Assembly (NCBI GenBank): GCA_025331435.1
Contig: JAIWNI010000010.1
Span: 372,001 to 436,000 of the forward strand
Origin: Choanephora cucurbitarum
Taxonomy: Eukaryota > Mucoromycota > Mucoromycetes > Mucorales > Choanephoraceae
DNA: 64,000 bases
Direction of reading: 5' to 3'
Below the pieces are notes generated by a model. It made no database searches. It was not told the DNA's origin and saw only the letters and a list, made by a program, of their open reading frames with translations. This document shows, piece after piece, positions 35,455 to 45,411 of this stretch. Both the position numbers and the translations under genes were made by a program. Each line of letters starts with the position of its first letter. Positions within the stretch are counted from its first letter, which is position 1.

Positions 35455-37736
35455 ATGACTGGCAACAAAAAGACTCTCCATATAGAATCACAAGGCAGAA
35501 AGTAAACAAGTATTTGATTTTAAATTGATTGTTTTCTGATCGATTTTTTTCTTCTGTTGTTAGGCCTTGGTATCAGTAAGTGACAACACAAAGTATTTCT
35601 CTTCTCATTCTGATATGGCTGTCATTTGCTATTTCAACTCAGTGCCGATGGCTCTGTTGCGGATCCTTACATGATTGGTATTGCAGGTAAAAGACAAATA
35701 AATTCGGAACAACAGATGCATTAGTTGAGCAAGTCAAACTGATCACAAAAATAAAATAAAATAAAAACTCAAAGGCGGTAGTGCTAGTGGCAAGACTAGC
35801 GTAGCCGAGTAAGTAGAAACCATTCAATTACCTGGTCATGAGTTGTCTTTAATATGACTTTTAGGCGTATTTTGAAAAACCTAAACGTACCTTGGGTTGT
35901 AATTATTTCAATGGATTCCTTCTACAATATTCTTTCTCCCGAAGACAGTAAACTAGCACATCAAAATCGCTTCGACTTTGATCATCCTTCTGCACTTGAT
36001 TACGATTTGTTATATGAGACTTTGATCAAACTGAAGGAAGGGTAGGCCGTCCACTTGACATTCGATATAAATAGAAATAGCAATAACTAATAGTTGCACA
36101 GTAAATCGGTAACCGTTCCCATCTACAACTTTTCTACGCACTCAAGAGAAGAAAAAACGACAACCATTTATGGTGCAAATGTGATTATTTTTGAAGGCAT
36201 TCTTGCTTTATACGATAAGCGAATCAGAGATCTTATGGATGTTAAGGTAAGCTTTGAGAAAGGAAGGGGGTTTCTTCTTCTTGCATAAATGTAGTACACA
36301 AAGTTGATTCTGAGATAGATTTTTGTCGACACTGATGCTGATATTCAGTTAGCAAGAAGATGTAAGAGCACAATATAGAGAAAGAGGGATTTCATTTTCT
36401 AATCAATTACCTCAACCCTTCAGTACAAAGAGATACCTTATTGCGTGGACGAGATGTCGAAGGTATCTTAGACGTAAGTAGAAAGAGCGCTTTGTAGGTT
36501 TGCTTGCTTACTGTTATTGCTAGCAATATACCAGATATGTCAAGCCTTCATTTGACAATTATGTTAGACCCAGCATGAAACATGCTGATGTGGTAAGATA
36601 CAGTTTTGGTGTGTTTAGTTTGTAGCCAATAAATCTTTCCGATAGATCATCCCAAGAGGTTTGGAGAATGCTATTGCTATTGATCTTATCACCAAACACA
36701 TCCAAAGCCAACTTCAAGAAAACATCATCAACTTGCGTTGGGGCTTGGCAGATACCCCTGTGAGCGATAAGACACCTGAAACTGTCAAAATTTTGCCACC
36801 TACAAACCAAGTCAAGGTAAAGCACAACGCATAAACATAGCCGCTTATATACTGATACAACAATAGGGTATCCACACCATTTTGAGAAACCACCGAACCT
36901 GTAGAGACGAATTTGTTTTTTATGCCGATCGTTTAGCTGTTCTGTTGATGGAATTGTAAGTGAGTGTATCTTGAGCTTGGGAGAGCAAGATAAATAATAC
37001 TCTTTTTTTATAGCGCTGTCAGCTACCTTCCATCTAAACCACTTGATGTTACTACACCTGTGGGTGCAAGCTATAATGGACTTCAGTTTGCTCAAAAGGT
37101 AGTTATAAGATTACGGAGAATTGAAGTTAGGAAATAGACTCATCGTTTGATGTGCCTTATGACAGATTTGTGGTGTTTCTATTCTTCGTGCTGGTGGCAC
37201 AATGGAAGCTGGCTTGAAGCGTGTTTTTAGCGATGCTGTTATTGGCAAACTGTTGATTCAAACTGACCCTCTTACTGGTGAGCCTGAGGTAAACATAAAC
37301 AGATTTGATTCTTTGTTTACGAAAATAGATGCACTGAATAGTTTATTGATTCATCTATGATTGTAATTTAGCTCCATTACTGCAAATTGCCAAAAGATCT
37401 CGGTGATTACGATATTATTCTGATGGATGCTATGGTTGGAACAGGAGCTGCTGCTTTGATGGCGATACGTGTCTTGCTAGATCATGAAGTTCCCGAAGAC
37501 CGCATTATTTTTGTCTCTTTCCTTGCTACACAAATTGGTTTGACTGTGATCACTAATGCCTTCCCTCAAGTTAAAATAGTAACATCAATGGTTGATCCTA
37601 ATCTTAACAAAGAGAAGCTTTGGATTGAGCCTGGTATTGGCAACTTTGGAGGTAAGGTTGACACTGAAATAAAAAAAAACGTTATTAACTGTGAGTACTA
37701 GATCGTTATTTTGGAACTGAAGAAGATGAAGAATAA
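35455..37736 (+). CDS. URK1: Uridine/cytidine kinase fused to a UPRT-like domain (UCKL1/URK1 type)
   Basis: Fifteen exons: 35455-35501, 35564-35575, 35643-35686, 35775-35808, 35865-36041, 36102-36246, 36319-36361, 36424-36473, 36524-36592, 36646-36816, 36867-36955, 37014-37098, 37166-37288, 37372-37651 and 37702-37736; 467 residues, every phase consistent. The N-terminal half is a nucleoside kinase: Walker [41 protein letters not shown] and [14 protein letters not shown]. The C-terminal half is a uracil phosphoribosyltransferase-like fold: [55 protein letters not shown] and PGIGNFGDRYFGTE. As in UCKL1, the PRPP loop is DAMVGTGAA rather than the DPMLATGGS of active UPRTs, so the second domain may be regulatory. 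Pyrimidine salvage, cytosolic. Exon 2 is only 12 nt. Confidence 0.93.
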
Positions 37737-37821
37737 ACATAGAATAAATAAATAAACAAGCAAAAAAGCAACAGCAACAAAAAAAAATCATAATTCGGAT
37801 AGCTTAAAATTTATTATGTTT

Positions 37822-40800
37822 CTACCATTGATTTCTATAATTACGGTTGTCTTGCTCTCTTGGTAGATAGTGAGGATTATGATTGTTTAGCCAGCTAAAT
37901 GCATTGTCTTGCATTATCGGGCTTGAGATACTTTGTGCAAAATGTTGATGGTCAATTATAGCTTCTGCTCTTTTAGCATCACGACGCTTGCGATAAACAT
38001 GAAGAGTAGCTACAGTGGCAATAGCATAAACAGTAACACCAATAGAGACACAAATACCAATGATAGCTCCCTTTGAGAGCTTACCTGCATCACTTTTTGA
38101 AGAGTCAGTGGTGCTATTAGAAGAATCAGTAGCATAGTTAGGGTCATGCAGCTGGTCACTAGATGAGCCTAAACCTGTGTTTACAGCTAATAAGGAAAAA
38201 AATGAGAAGATCAGTACTTGTTCTGTAATGTAAACTTCAATGCAATCTTACCACTAGAGCGAACAGGATAAGACGAGTCAATTAGACTGGCCAGTTGACC
38301 ATTAGAACTTGAGTAGAGACTGGAAGTAGGTTCATTGATTAAAGTTTGTAGATTATCAACATGATCTGAAGGAATGGCGATAGAAACTATGATGCCAGAC
38401 TCATTGGCGTCTCTCTTTTGTAGGAAGGATCTCTTTCTCTTGTCACTAGCTCCTGTAGTTGACGAAGCATTACCGTTATCATCTGCGCTTGTTATTGAGA
38501 TCACAATAACATCGTCGGCTGTGATTCCTAGCGAGTTGCTGAGCATGACAGGCAAGCTCTGGATAAATTGAGCAGTTAGAACTGCATCTTTAACCAAATC
38601 AGAGTAGGGTATGTATTTGAATCTCATGCGTGCTAGAGAACTTGAAGAGGGAATAATGGCATTCACATTTGGCGCAATATATTGAGGTAAGCTTTGTGCA
38701 TCATGAGTAGGTGTTGAATCTACAGCTGCGTTCGTAGTAGTTGTGCCTACAATAGTAGTGTCAGTTTCTGATCCTCTGTCTCTAGATGTAGCTGTCTCGC
38801 TTGCTGTAGGAGCATTATTAGCGGGGGTAGTCTTTGAAGCATCAGCCTTATTGTTGTCGGCAGTAGTCGTTGGAATATGTATACTAAATGCATCTGTCAA
38901 CCAAGAAAGAGTTTCGTATCGGTAGGTCGATGTAGGTGAAAATACAGCAGAAGTAGTAGTAGTGGTTGTGGTAGTAGTAGTTGTAGTAGTAGTTGTAGTA
39001 GTAGTAGTTGTAGTAGGAGCGGTAGTAGTAGTAGTGGTAGCTGTTGTAGGTGACCGAGTAGCAGAGTATTCAGAGGACTCACCAGACTCATCCTTTTCTG
39101 TACCAGTAGGTTTTGTTTCTAAAGTGCTGGTAGTCTCATCTGATTTATCTGTTGTAGAAGTAACTATTGTACAAAACAAGAACTTTAGCATACACGAGTA
39201 TAATCGTTTTTTTTTATTACCTGTGGAATGAGCATCATCTCCTGATTTTGTTGAATCAGGCGTAGAGATTGCGGAAGTGTTTTGGGTAATAGTAGTTTCC
39301 GTTGATGTACTTTCACTAGCTGTTTGAGTGCCGTTGTTCTCAGGCGATTCAGTTACAGTGTTCTTTGTAGTAGTAGTAAGAGTAGATTCTTTGTCATTAT
39401 CAGATGAAGTTGTAGGTGCAGTATGTTCTGTCGTGGTGGCTTCCTCACCATCAGTAGATGTGGTAGCAGTGTCATACTTGCTTGTAGTGGTAGACCCTCC
39501 ATCATTGGAAATAGTGTTAATTGGAGCAGATTTGTTTGTAGTAGTGGCTTCTTCATCGTCAGACACAGTTGTAGTGGCAGTAACCTTATCGGTAGTATTT
39601 GCTTCAGCAGAAGTGGTAACAGTAGCAATAGATCTGTCAGTAGTGGTAGCGTCTTCATCAGAAGTGGTGGTGGCAGTAGCAGCAGCTTTCTTTGTAGTGG
39701 TAGCATCCTCGTCATCAGAAGTGGCGGAAGTAGCCTTCTTTGTATGTGTGGTTTCTTCGTCGTCAGATGAAGTGGTGGCAGTAGCAGCAGCTTTCTTTGT
39801 AGTAGTAGCATCTTCGTCATCAGAAGTAGTGGTAGTGTCCTTCTTTGTATGTGTGGTCTCTTCATCATCAGAAGTGGTGGTGGCAGTAGCAACAGACCTG
39901 TCAGTAGTAGTGACTTCTTCGTCAGAAGTGGCGGAACTGGCCTTCTTTGTGTGCGTGGTTTCTTCGTCATCAGAAGTGGTGGAAGTAGCCTTCTTGGTAT
40001 GCGTGGTCTCTTCGTCGTCAGATGCAGTGGTAGTGTCCTTCTTTGTATGCGTGGTCTCTTCGTCGTCAGATGAAGTGGTGGCAGTAGCAGCAGCTTTCTT
40101 TGTAGTAGTAGCATCCTCGTCATCAGAAGTAGTGGTAGTGTCCTTCTTTGTATGCGTGGTCTCTTCGTCATCAGAAGTGGCGGAAGTAGCAGCTTTCTTT
40201 GTAGTGGTAGCATCTTCGTCATCAGAAGTGGTGGTGGCAGTAGCAACAGACCTGTCAGTAGTAGTGGCTCCTTCGTCAGAAGTGGTGGAACTGGCCTTCT
40301 TTGTATGTGTGGTTTCTTCGTCGTCAGATGCAGTGGTGGCAGTAGCAGCAGCTTTCTTTGTAGTGGTAGCATCTTCGTCATCAGAAGTAGTAGCAGTAGG
40401 AATAGACCTAGCAGTAGTGGTAGCATCTTCATCAGAAATAGTGGTAGCAGTAGCAGCGGCTTTCTTTGTAGTGGTTTCTTCGTCGTCAGAAGTGGTGGTA
40501 GTGTCCTTCTTTGTATGCGTGGTCTCTTCATCAGAAGTGGTGGTGGCAGTAGCAGCAGCTTTCTTTGTAGTGGTAGCATCTTCGTCATCAGAAGTAGTAG
40601 CAGTAGGAATAGACCTAGCAGTAGTGGTAGCATCTTCATCAGAAATAGTGGTAGCAGTAGCAGCGGCTTTCTTTGTAGTGGTTTCTTCGTCGTCAGAAGT
40701 GGTGGTAGTGTCCTTCTTTGTATGCGTGGTCTCTTCATCAGAAGTGGTGGTGGCAGTAGCAGCAGCTTTCTTTGTAGTGGTTTCTTCGTCGTCAGATGCA

Positions 40801-42902
40801 GTGGTAGCAGTAGCAGCAGCTTTCTTTGTAGTGGTAGCATCTTCGTCATCAGAAGTAGTAGCAGTAGGAATAGACCTAGCAGTAGTGGTAGCAGTAGCAG
40901 CGGCTTTCTTTGTAGTAGTAGCATCCTCGTCATTAGAAGTAGTGGTAGTGTCCTTCTTTGTATGTGTGGTCTCTTCGTCATCAGAAGTGGCGGAAGTAGC
41001 CTTCTTTGTATGTTTGGTTTCTTCATCAGAAGTGGTAGTAGCAGTAGCAACAGACCTGTCAGTAGTAGTGGCTTCTTCGTCAGAAGTGGTGGAACTGGCC
41101 TTCTTTGTGTGCGTGGTTTCTTCGTCATCAGAAGTAGTGGAACTGGCCTTTTTTGTATGCGTGGTCTCTTCGTCATCAGAAGTGGTGGTGGCAGTAGCAA
41201 CAGACCTGTCAGTAGTAGTGGCTCCTTCGTCATTAGAAGTAGTGGTAGTGTCCTTCTTTGTATGTGTGGTTTCTTCGTCATCAGAAGTAGTGGAACTGGC
41301 CTTTTTTGTATGTGTGGTCTCTTCATCATCAGAAGTGGTGGTGGCAGTAGCAACAGACCTGTCAGTAGTAGTGACTTCTTCGTCAGAAGTGGTGGAACTG
41401 GCCTTCTTTGTGTGCGTGGTTTCTTCGTCATCAGAAGTGGTGGAAGTAGCCTTCTTGGTATGCGTGGTCTCTTCGTCGTCAGATGCAGTGGTAGCAGTAG
41501 CAGCGGCTTTCTTTGTAGTAGTAGCATCCTCGTTATTAGAAGTAGTGGTAGTGTCCTTCTTTGTGTGCGTGGTTTCTTCGTCATCAGAAGTGGTGGAAGT
41601 AGCCTTCTTGGTATGCGTGGTCTCTTCGTCGTCAGATGCAGTGGTAGCAGTAGCAGCGGCTTTCTTTGTAGTAGTAGCATCCTCGTCATTAGAAGTAGTG
41701 GTAGTATCCTTCTTTGTATGTGTGGTCTCTTCATCAGAAGTGGTGGTGACAGTAGTTACTGACTTCTTCGTAGTAGTAGCGTCTTCGCCATCAGAAATAG
41801 TAGCGCTGGCCTTCTTTGTATGTGTAATTTCTTTGTCATCATTTTTAGTACTAGTGATGGTAGGCTTCTTTGTAGTAGAAACAGTAGACTCGTCTTCAGT
41901 TTTAGTTGACATGGTAGTGTGTTTTGTATGACTCTTTTTGTCTTCATCAGATTCCGCTGCAGGAGTAGTTCTCGTCTTGGTTTCTGATGATGTCTTTGTT
42001 TGATGCGTTCCCGTGGTTGTTGTCTTTCGTTTCAAGTGTACATTCAGACCTATATCAAGGATTGGAGCAGTCTCATGAGAAGTTGTCGAATGCTCTTTTA
42101 GAGTAGAATCATTAAATTGAAAGAAAAACTTTTTAGTGTATGTGTATTCTTTTACTGTTGCTTTGTACTCACTAGTAGTAGTAGAAGCTACACTTTTAGT
42201 CTTACTGCTTTCCTCTTTTGTAGTTTTTGCACTCGATTTTTGAGTTGTAGAGGATTCGATTTTAGTAACTGGCTTTTGACTTTTTGACGAAGTTGTTGTA
42301 GATGCAGAATGCTTCTTAGTTGAGGCTGTAATTTCTGTAGTTTGTTTCAGATGTTTGGTGGTAGAATTTTCCTTGTCTTTAGTTGAAATAGAACTTTTTT
42401 TGGAAGTAGCATTAGTGGTCTGCTTCTTTTTTGTATTGCTGGTGGAACGGTGATCTGAAGTAAACTTTGTTACACCTGAAGTTGTACTTGTGCTTTTTTC
42501 CTTTTTTGTGGTGGTTGCAGATTTTTTTTGAGTCGTCTTTGTTGTGGAGTGATCTAGACTTGATGAATGGGAAGAAGTTTGCTTTTTTGTAGCAGTACTA
42601 GCGCTGGTCGTATGGCTTGATTTGCTTTCAGTTTTCGAAGATTTCTTACTTGTAGTAGACGACTTCTCGGTTTTTGAACCTTTATGTGCAGTGGTCAATC
42701 CAACCTGGTTTGTGCAAAACGAATTAGTATGATCAAAATCTAAATGTCTACCACGAGCGCCCGTTACCTCTGAAAGCTTTGTATCTGATTTATTGTTGGA
42801 TTCTGTTGTTACATCAGATCCTGCATTAACGAAATCAACTTGAATACTTATAAGAGCGAAAACTAAAAGTATCAAAAAACTGTTCAACTTCTTTTGGACC
42901 AT
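37822..42902 (-). CDS. Giant Thr/Ser-rich mucin-like type I membrane protein (MSB2-like)
   Basis: Main exon 38252-42902 plus 37822-38186; 1671 codons if no other intron. N-terminal signal peptide (NSFLILLVFALISIQVDFVNA). The next thousand-plus residues are Thr/Ser/Lys/Asp repeats and a poly-Thr run. Near the C-terminus a folded segment (ARMRFKYIPYSDLVKDAVLT, IIVSIAIPSDHVDNLQTLI, SLYSSSNGQLASLIDSSYPV) resembles the Hkr1/Msb2 homology region, with dibasic KRKR and QKR sites possibly used for processing. One membrane segment (GAIIGICVSIGVTVYAIATV) and a short cytoplasmic tail ending NYRNQW follow. MSB2-type mucins sense osmotic or surface cues upstream of MAPK cascades; that role is inferred. 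A 57-nt in-frame segment (39164-39220) encoding an out-of-place hydrophobic patch has GTAATA...TAG borders and is almost surely an intron; 42705-42767 (63 nt) and 42095-42172 (78 nt) are further candidates. Confidence 0.75.
38950..39048 (-). repeat. ACT/ACA triplet run coding for poly-threonine
   Basis: Nearly pure ACT/ACA triplets on the minus strand (GTA/TGT on plus) encode an uninterrupted run of about 23 threonines with shorter Thr runs on its N-terminal side, inside the mucin-like gene. Such runs are prone to length change and are typical O-mannosylation substrates. Confidence 0.85.
39600..41760 (-). repeat. Coding minisatellite of 48-57-bp units in the mucin-like gene
   Basis: About 2.1 kb of imperfect tandem units, each coding for about 16-19 residues. 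Three variants alternate: DDEETTHTKKATSTTS, DDEDATTTKKAAATATTAS and EEATTTDRSVATATTTSD. Higher-order duplication is visible: the block around ARSIPTATTSDDEDATTTKK (40380-40480) recurs almost identically at 40570-40680 and again partly at 40850-40910. The unit keeps acidic (DDEE), basic (KK) and Thr clusters in register. Confidence 0.9.
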
Positions 42903-43509
42903 TTAATATATTAGAAATTAACCCCAATCTAAAAATACATAAAAAAATGAGATTCGAAAAACGAAAAAAGGAAAGGGGAGGGGGGGAGCAAAAAGCAAGA
43001 GAAAGAGGATGGAAAAAGGAAGGGAAGAGGGTCAAGGAAGAGAGAGACAGGTGTCGAGAAAAGCGAAGTTAAAGGAACGTGGAGTTAAATGACAAAGAAA
43101 AGAAAGAAATACGAAAATAATAATAAAAAAACCGAATGTATAGGCAATTAACAGAGCGGTAGTAAATTCCAAAATAATCTCTTTTTGCTCAGGGTCATAA
43201 GAGGATCAGGTACAAATTTTGAGTGGGAAATATAAAGAAATAATTACAATAGAAATTTGTCTTACCAAAGTCACTTAAAAGCGTACAACATTGGTAGACA
43301 GGTTTCTTAAATTTGCTAAGATGGTCAAGAAACACGTTTTCATGAGCCACTTATTTCTCTTGTATGTTTTTGGTACTAGCTTATTTTTTTTTTTTTATTT
43401 TTTTTTAGTGAGAAAAGATAAGAAATGTTTGTGTGAAATGTCAAACTTAATTTTTTTTTTACTATTCTCTTTTTGCTTTTCTCTTTTTCTTTTCTTCCTT
43501 AATCCAAAC
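42903..43509. other. Intergenic, promoter of the mucin-like gene
   Basis: No supported gene. Read on the minus strand, 42940-43120 is T/C-rich, the leader of the mucin-like gene. Poly-T at 43384-43406 lies near the 3' end of the SR-protein gene. Confidence 0.5.
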
Positions 43510-45172
43510 CTATTCCTTGTCATCAACTGAGCTACGACTTCTAGAACGAGAGCGCATAGGGAAGTCTTCTTGCTTAACGTAAGAAGCATCTTCGATAGTC
43601 TCAAGCTTTTCGGGCTTTACATCGTGGAGCTTATCTTCATCATCGCGTTCGTCAGATCTTCTTCTAGAGGCAGAGCGAGAGCGAGAAGGTGTAGGAGAAC
43701 GAGAACGGCTGTGAGAGCGAGAGGGAGAGCGGCTGTGAGAGCGGCCACGATCACGACGTGCTGGTGAACGAGAGCGGCTACGGGAGCGACTCTCTGGGGT
43801 GCGAGAGCGATCACGGCGACGAGAGGAACGACGAGGAGATCTGCTACGATCACGAGAGGATCTTCTTCTGCTACGTCCCTATAGTAATTTTTGAGTTTGT
43901 GATCCTGCTTATCTGAGTGAAATAACAAGTACAAATAAACAAAGAAAACACACTTACAGCTTCTTCTAAAGTAACACGTGAGCCATTTAATTTCTCATTG
44001 TCTAATTCTCTTAGCGCATATTTCATGTCATCGCGACGGGCAAATTCAACGACACTACCAGATACAAAAAAAAATGCTTATTAAACTCAATTTGTTCAAC
44101 CCAATAATTTGTATGAGACTTACCCTTCACCATCGCGGTCTTTGAGAATATCGGCAAATGTGACACGACCAGCTTTACGCATGAAGTCTTTGAGGTCCTT
44201 TAGAGTAACAAGAAGATATCAGAGATGGATTTAGTTTCACGAAGCATGACACATGTTTTGAAAAGAAAGGAAAAGGGAGAGAGAACCAAGAATCACTCTT
44301 TTCTTTGATCATTGCAGATAAAAGAAGAAAAGCAGAGCAATTGGTAGTAACACAGTCGGAGTCAACATAAGATAAAAAATGAATGGACAAACCCAAGTTG
44401 TACCAGACCCAAAACCGGGGGGTTTATATCGCCCTCATATTTCTTCAAAAGCGCCAGCAAATTCTAAGAGAAGAAAGAGAACAAAGGAAGGAAAAAGAGA
44501 TAAAAGAGTACACGCACATGTACGAGATATGCTTATACATGCTTATGTGTATCGCAAGATGTACATCAATGTATACTATTTCTCTGTCTTTTCTTTCCCT
44601 TGCTTTCTTGTTCTTCCTAAAAATAGAACAAGCTACATACTTTTTTTTTGCTGAAGAAGATATGAAGAGGCATATGGAAAGGGAAGAAGAGAAAGTGGAA
44701 AATACATAGCCTAAGAGCAGCATAGTAAAAGAGAAGAATGCTTTACCTGCCAAGTGGTCTTTGAGGGAATGTTCTTGACAATAATGCGGTTGGTGTCTCG
44801 GCTATAAACCCATAATTCATCAGTACATGGCCTCCTTCCAACAATCGTTTACACTTACACTTCAGAACGCTCAGTACGACGACGGCTCATGGCAAGCTCA
44901 ACAATGATTCTATTTGTACCATCAGTTTAATTGTCATCCTCATTTTCTTTGGCATTTTTTGTTTCGATGTTCTACCTTTGGCCTAAAAATTTAGTGTCGT
45001 GCATATCATGAACAGCGTCTTCAGCATCGATTTTTTCTTGAAACTCAACAAAGCCAAATCCACTCTTAACTGTGACGTCGAGAATTCTACCATAATCCTT
45101 GAAAAGGTCTTCTAAATCTCTTCTGTTGGCGTCGCGAGGAAGACGTCCAATGTAAACTCTGTGTCCACCCAT
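43510..45172 (-). CDS. SR splicing factor with two RRMs and an RS tail
   Basis: Six exons: 44976-45172, 44859-44909, 44747-44801, 44124-44197, 43958-44054 and 43510-43878; 280 residues, phases agree. RRM1 is MGGHRVYIGRLPRDANRRDL... with RNP2 VYIGRL and RNP1 GFGFVEF. RRM2 is NRIIVKNIPSKTTWQDLKDF ... VVEFARRDDMKYALREL, the pseudo-RRM type seen in SRSF1/Srp2. The C-terminus is an RS domain (SRDRSRSPRRSSRRRDRSRT, SRSPTPSRSRSASRRRS) ending SRSRSSVDDKE. It binds exonic enhancers and recruits spliceosomal components in the nucleus; SRPK-type kinases phosphorylate the RS repeats. Intron 3 (44198-44746, 549 nt) is far longer than the others and may hold a regulated cassette exon. The start lies only 240 bp from the divergent Fanzor locus. 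Confidence 0.92.
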
Positions 45173-45411
45173 TCTAAAGTTGAAAGTATATTGCTAAAAA
45201 GAAAAAAAAAGAAAAAGGTTGTAAAAGAAAATCAAAAGGCTAACGTAAGGTATGAACAAAGTCACATTTTGAATAGATCGGTGCGTATAAAACCTGTGTA
45301 CTAAAACCTGCGCACCCGGAGTTTGAATAGTACTGGTAAAGCCAAAAAGGTGGAAATTACATTTTGCACTTCTTCATCTTTTTTTGTTCTATAGTAAACC
45401 ACACTCGAGTC

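Noticed and set aside
39353..41734. Open frames of 793 codons (minus) and, at 40152-41762, 536 codons (plus)
   Set aside because: Same reason: alternative registers of the repeat; the Thr-rich frame has a signal peptide, conserved C-terminal segment and membrane anchor, the others do not.
39328..41931. Open frame of 867 codons on the plus strand
   Set aside because: It is the antisense of the mucin minisatellite; because the repeat unit is a multiple of three, stop-free frames appear in several registers. Composition (VVVASSSSEVV repeats) is an artefact.
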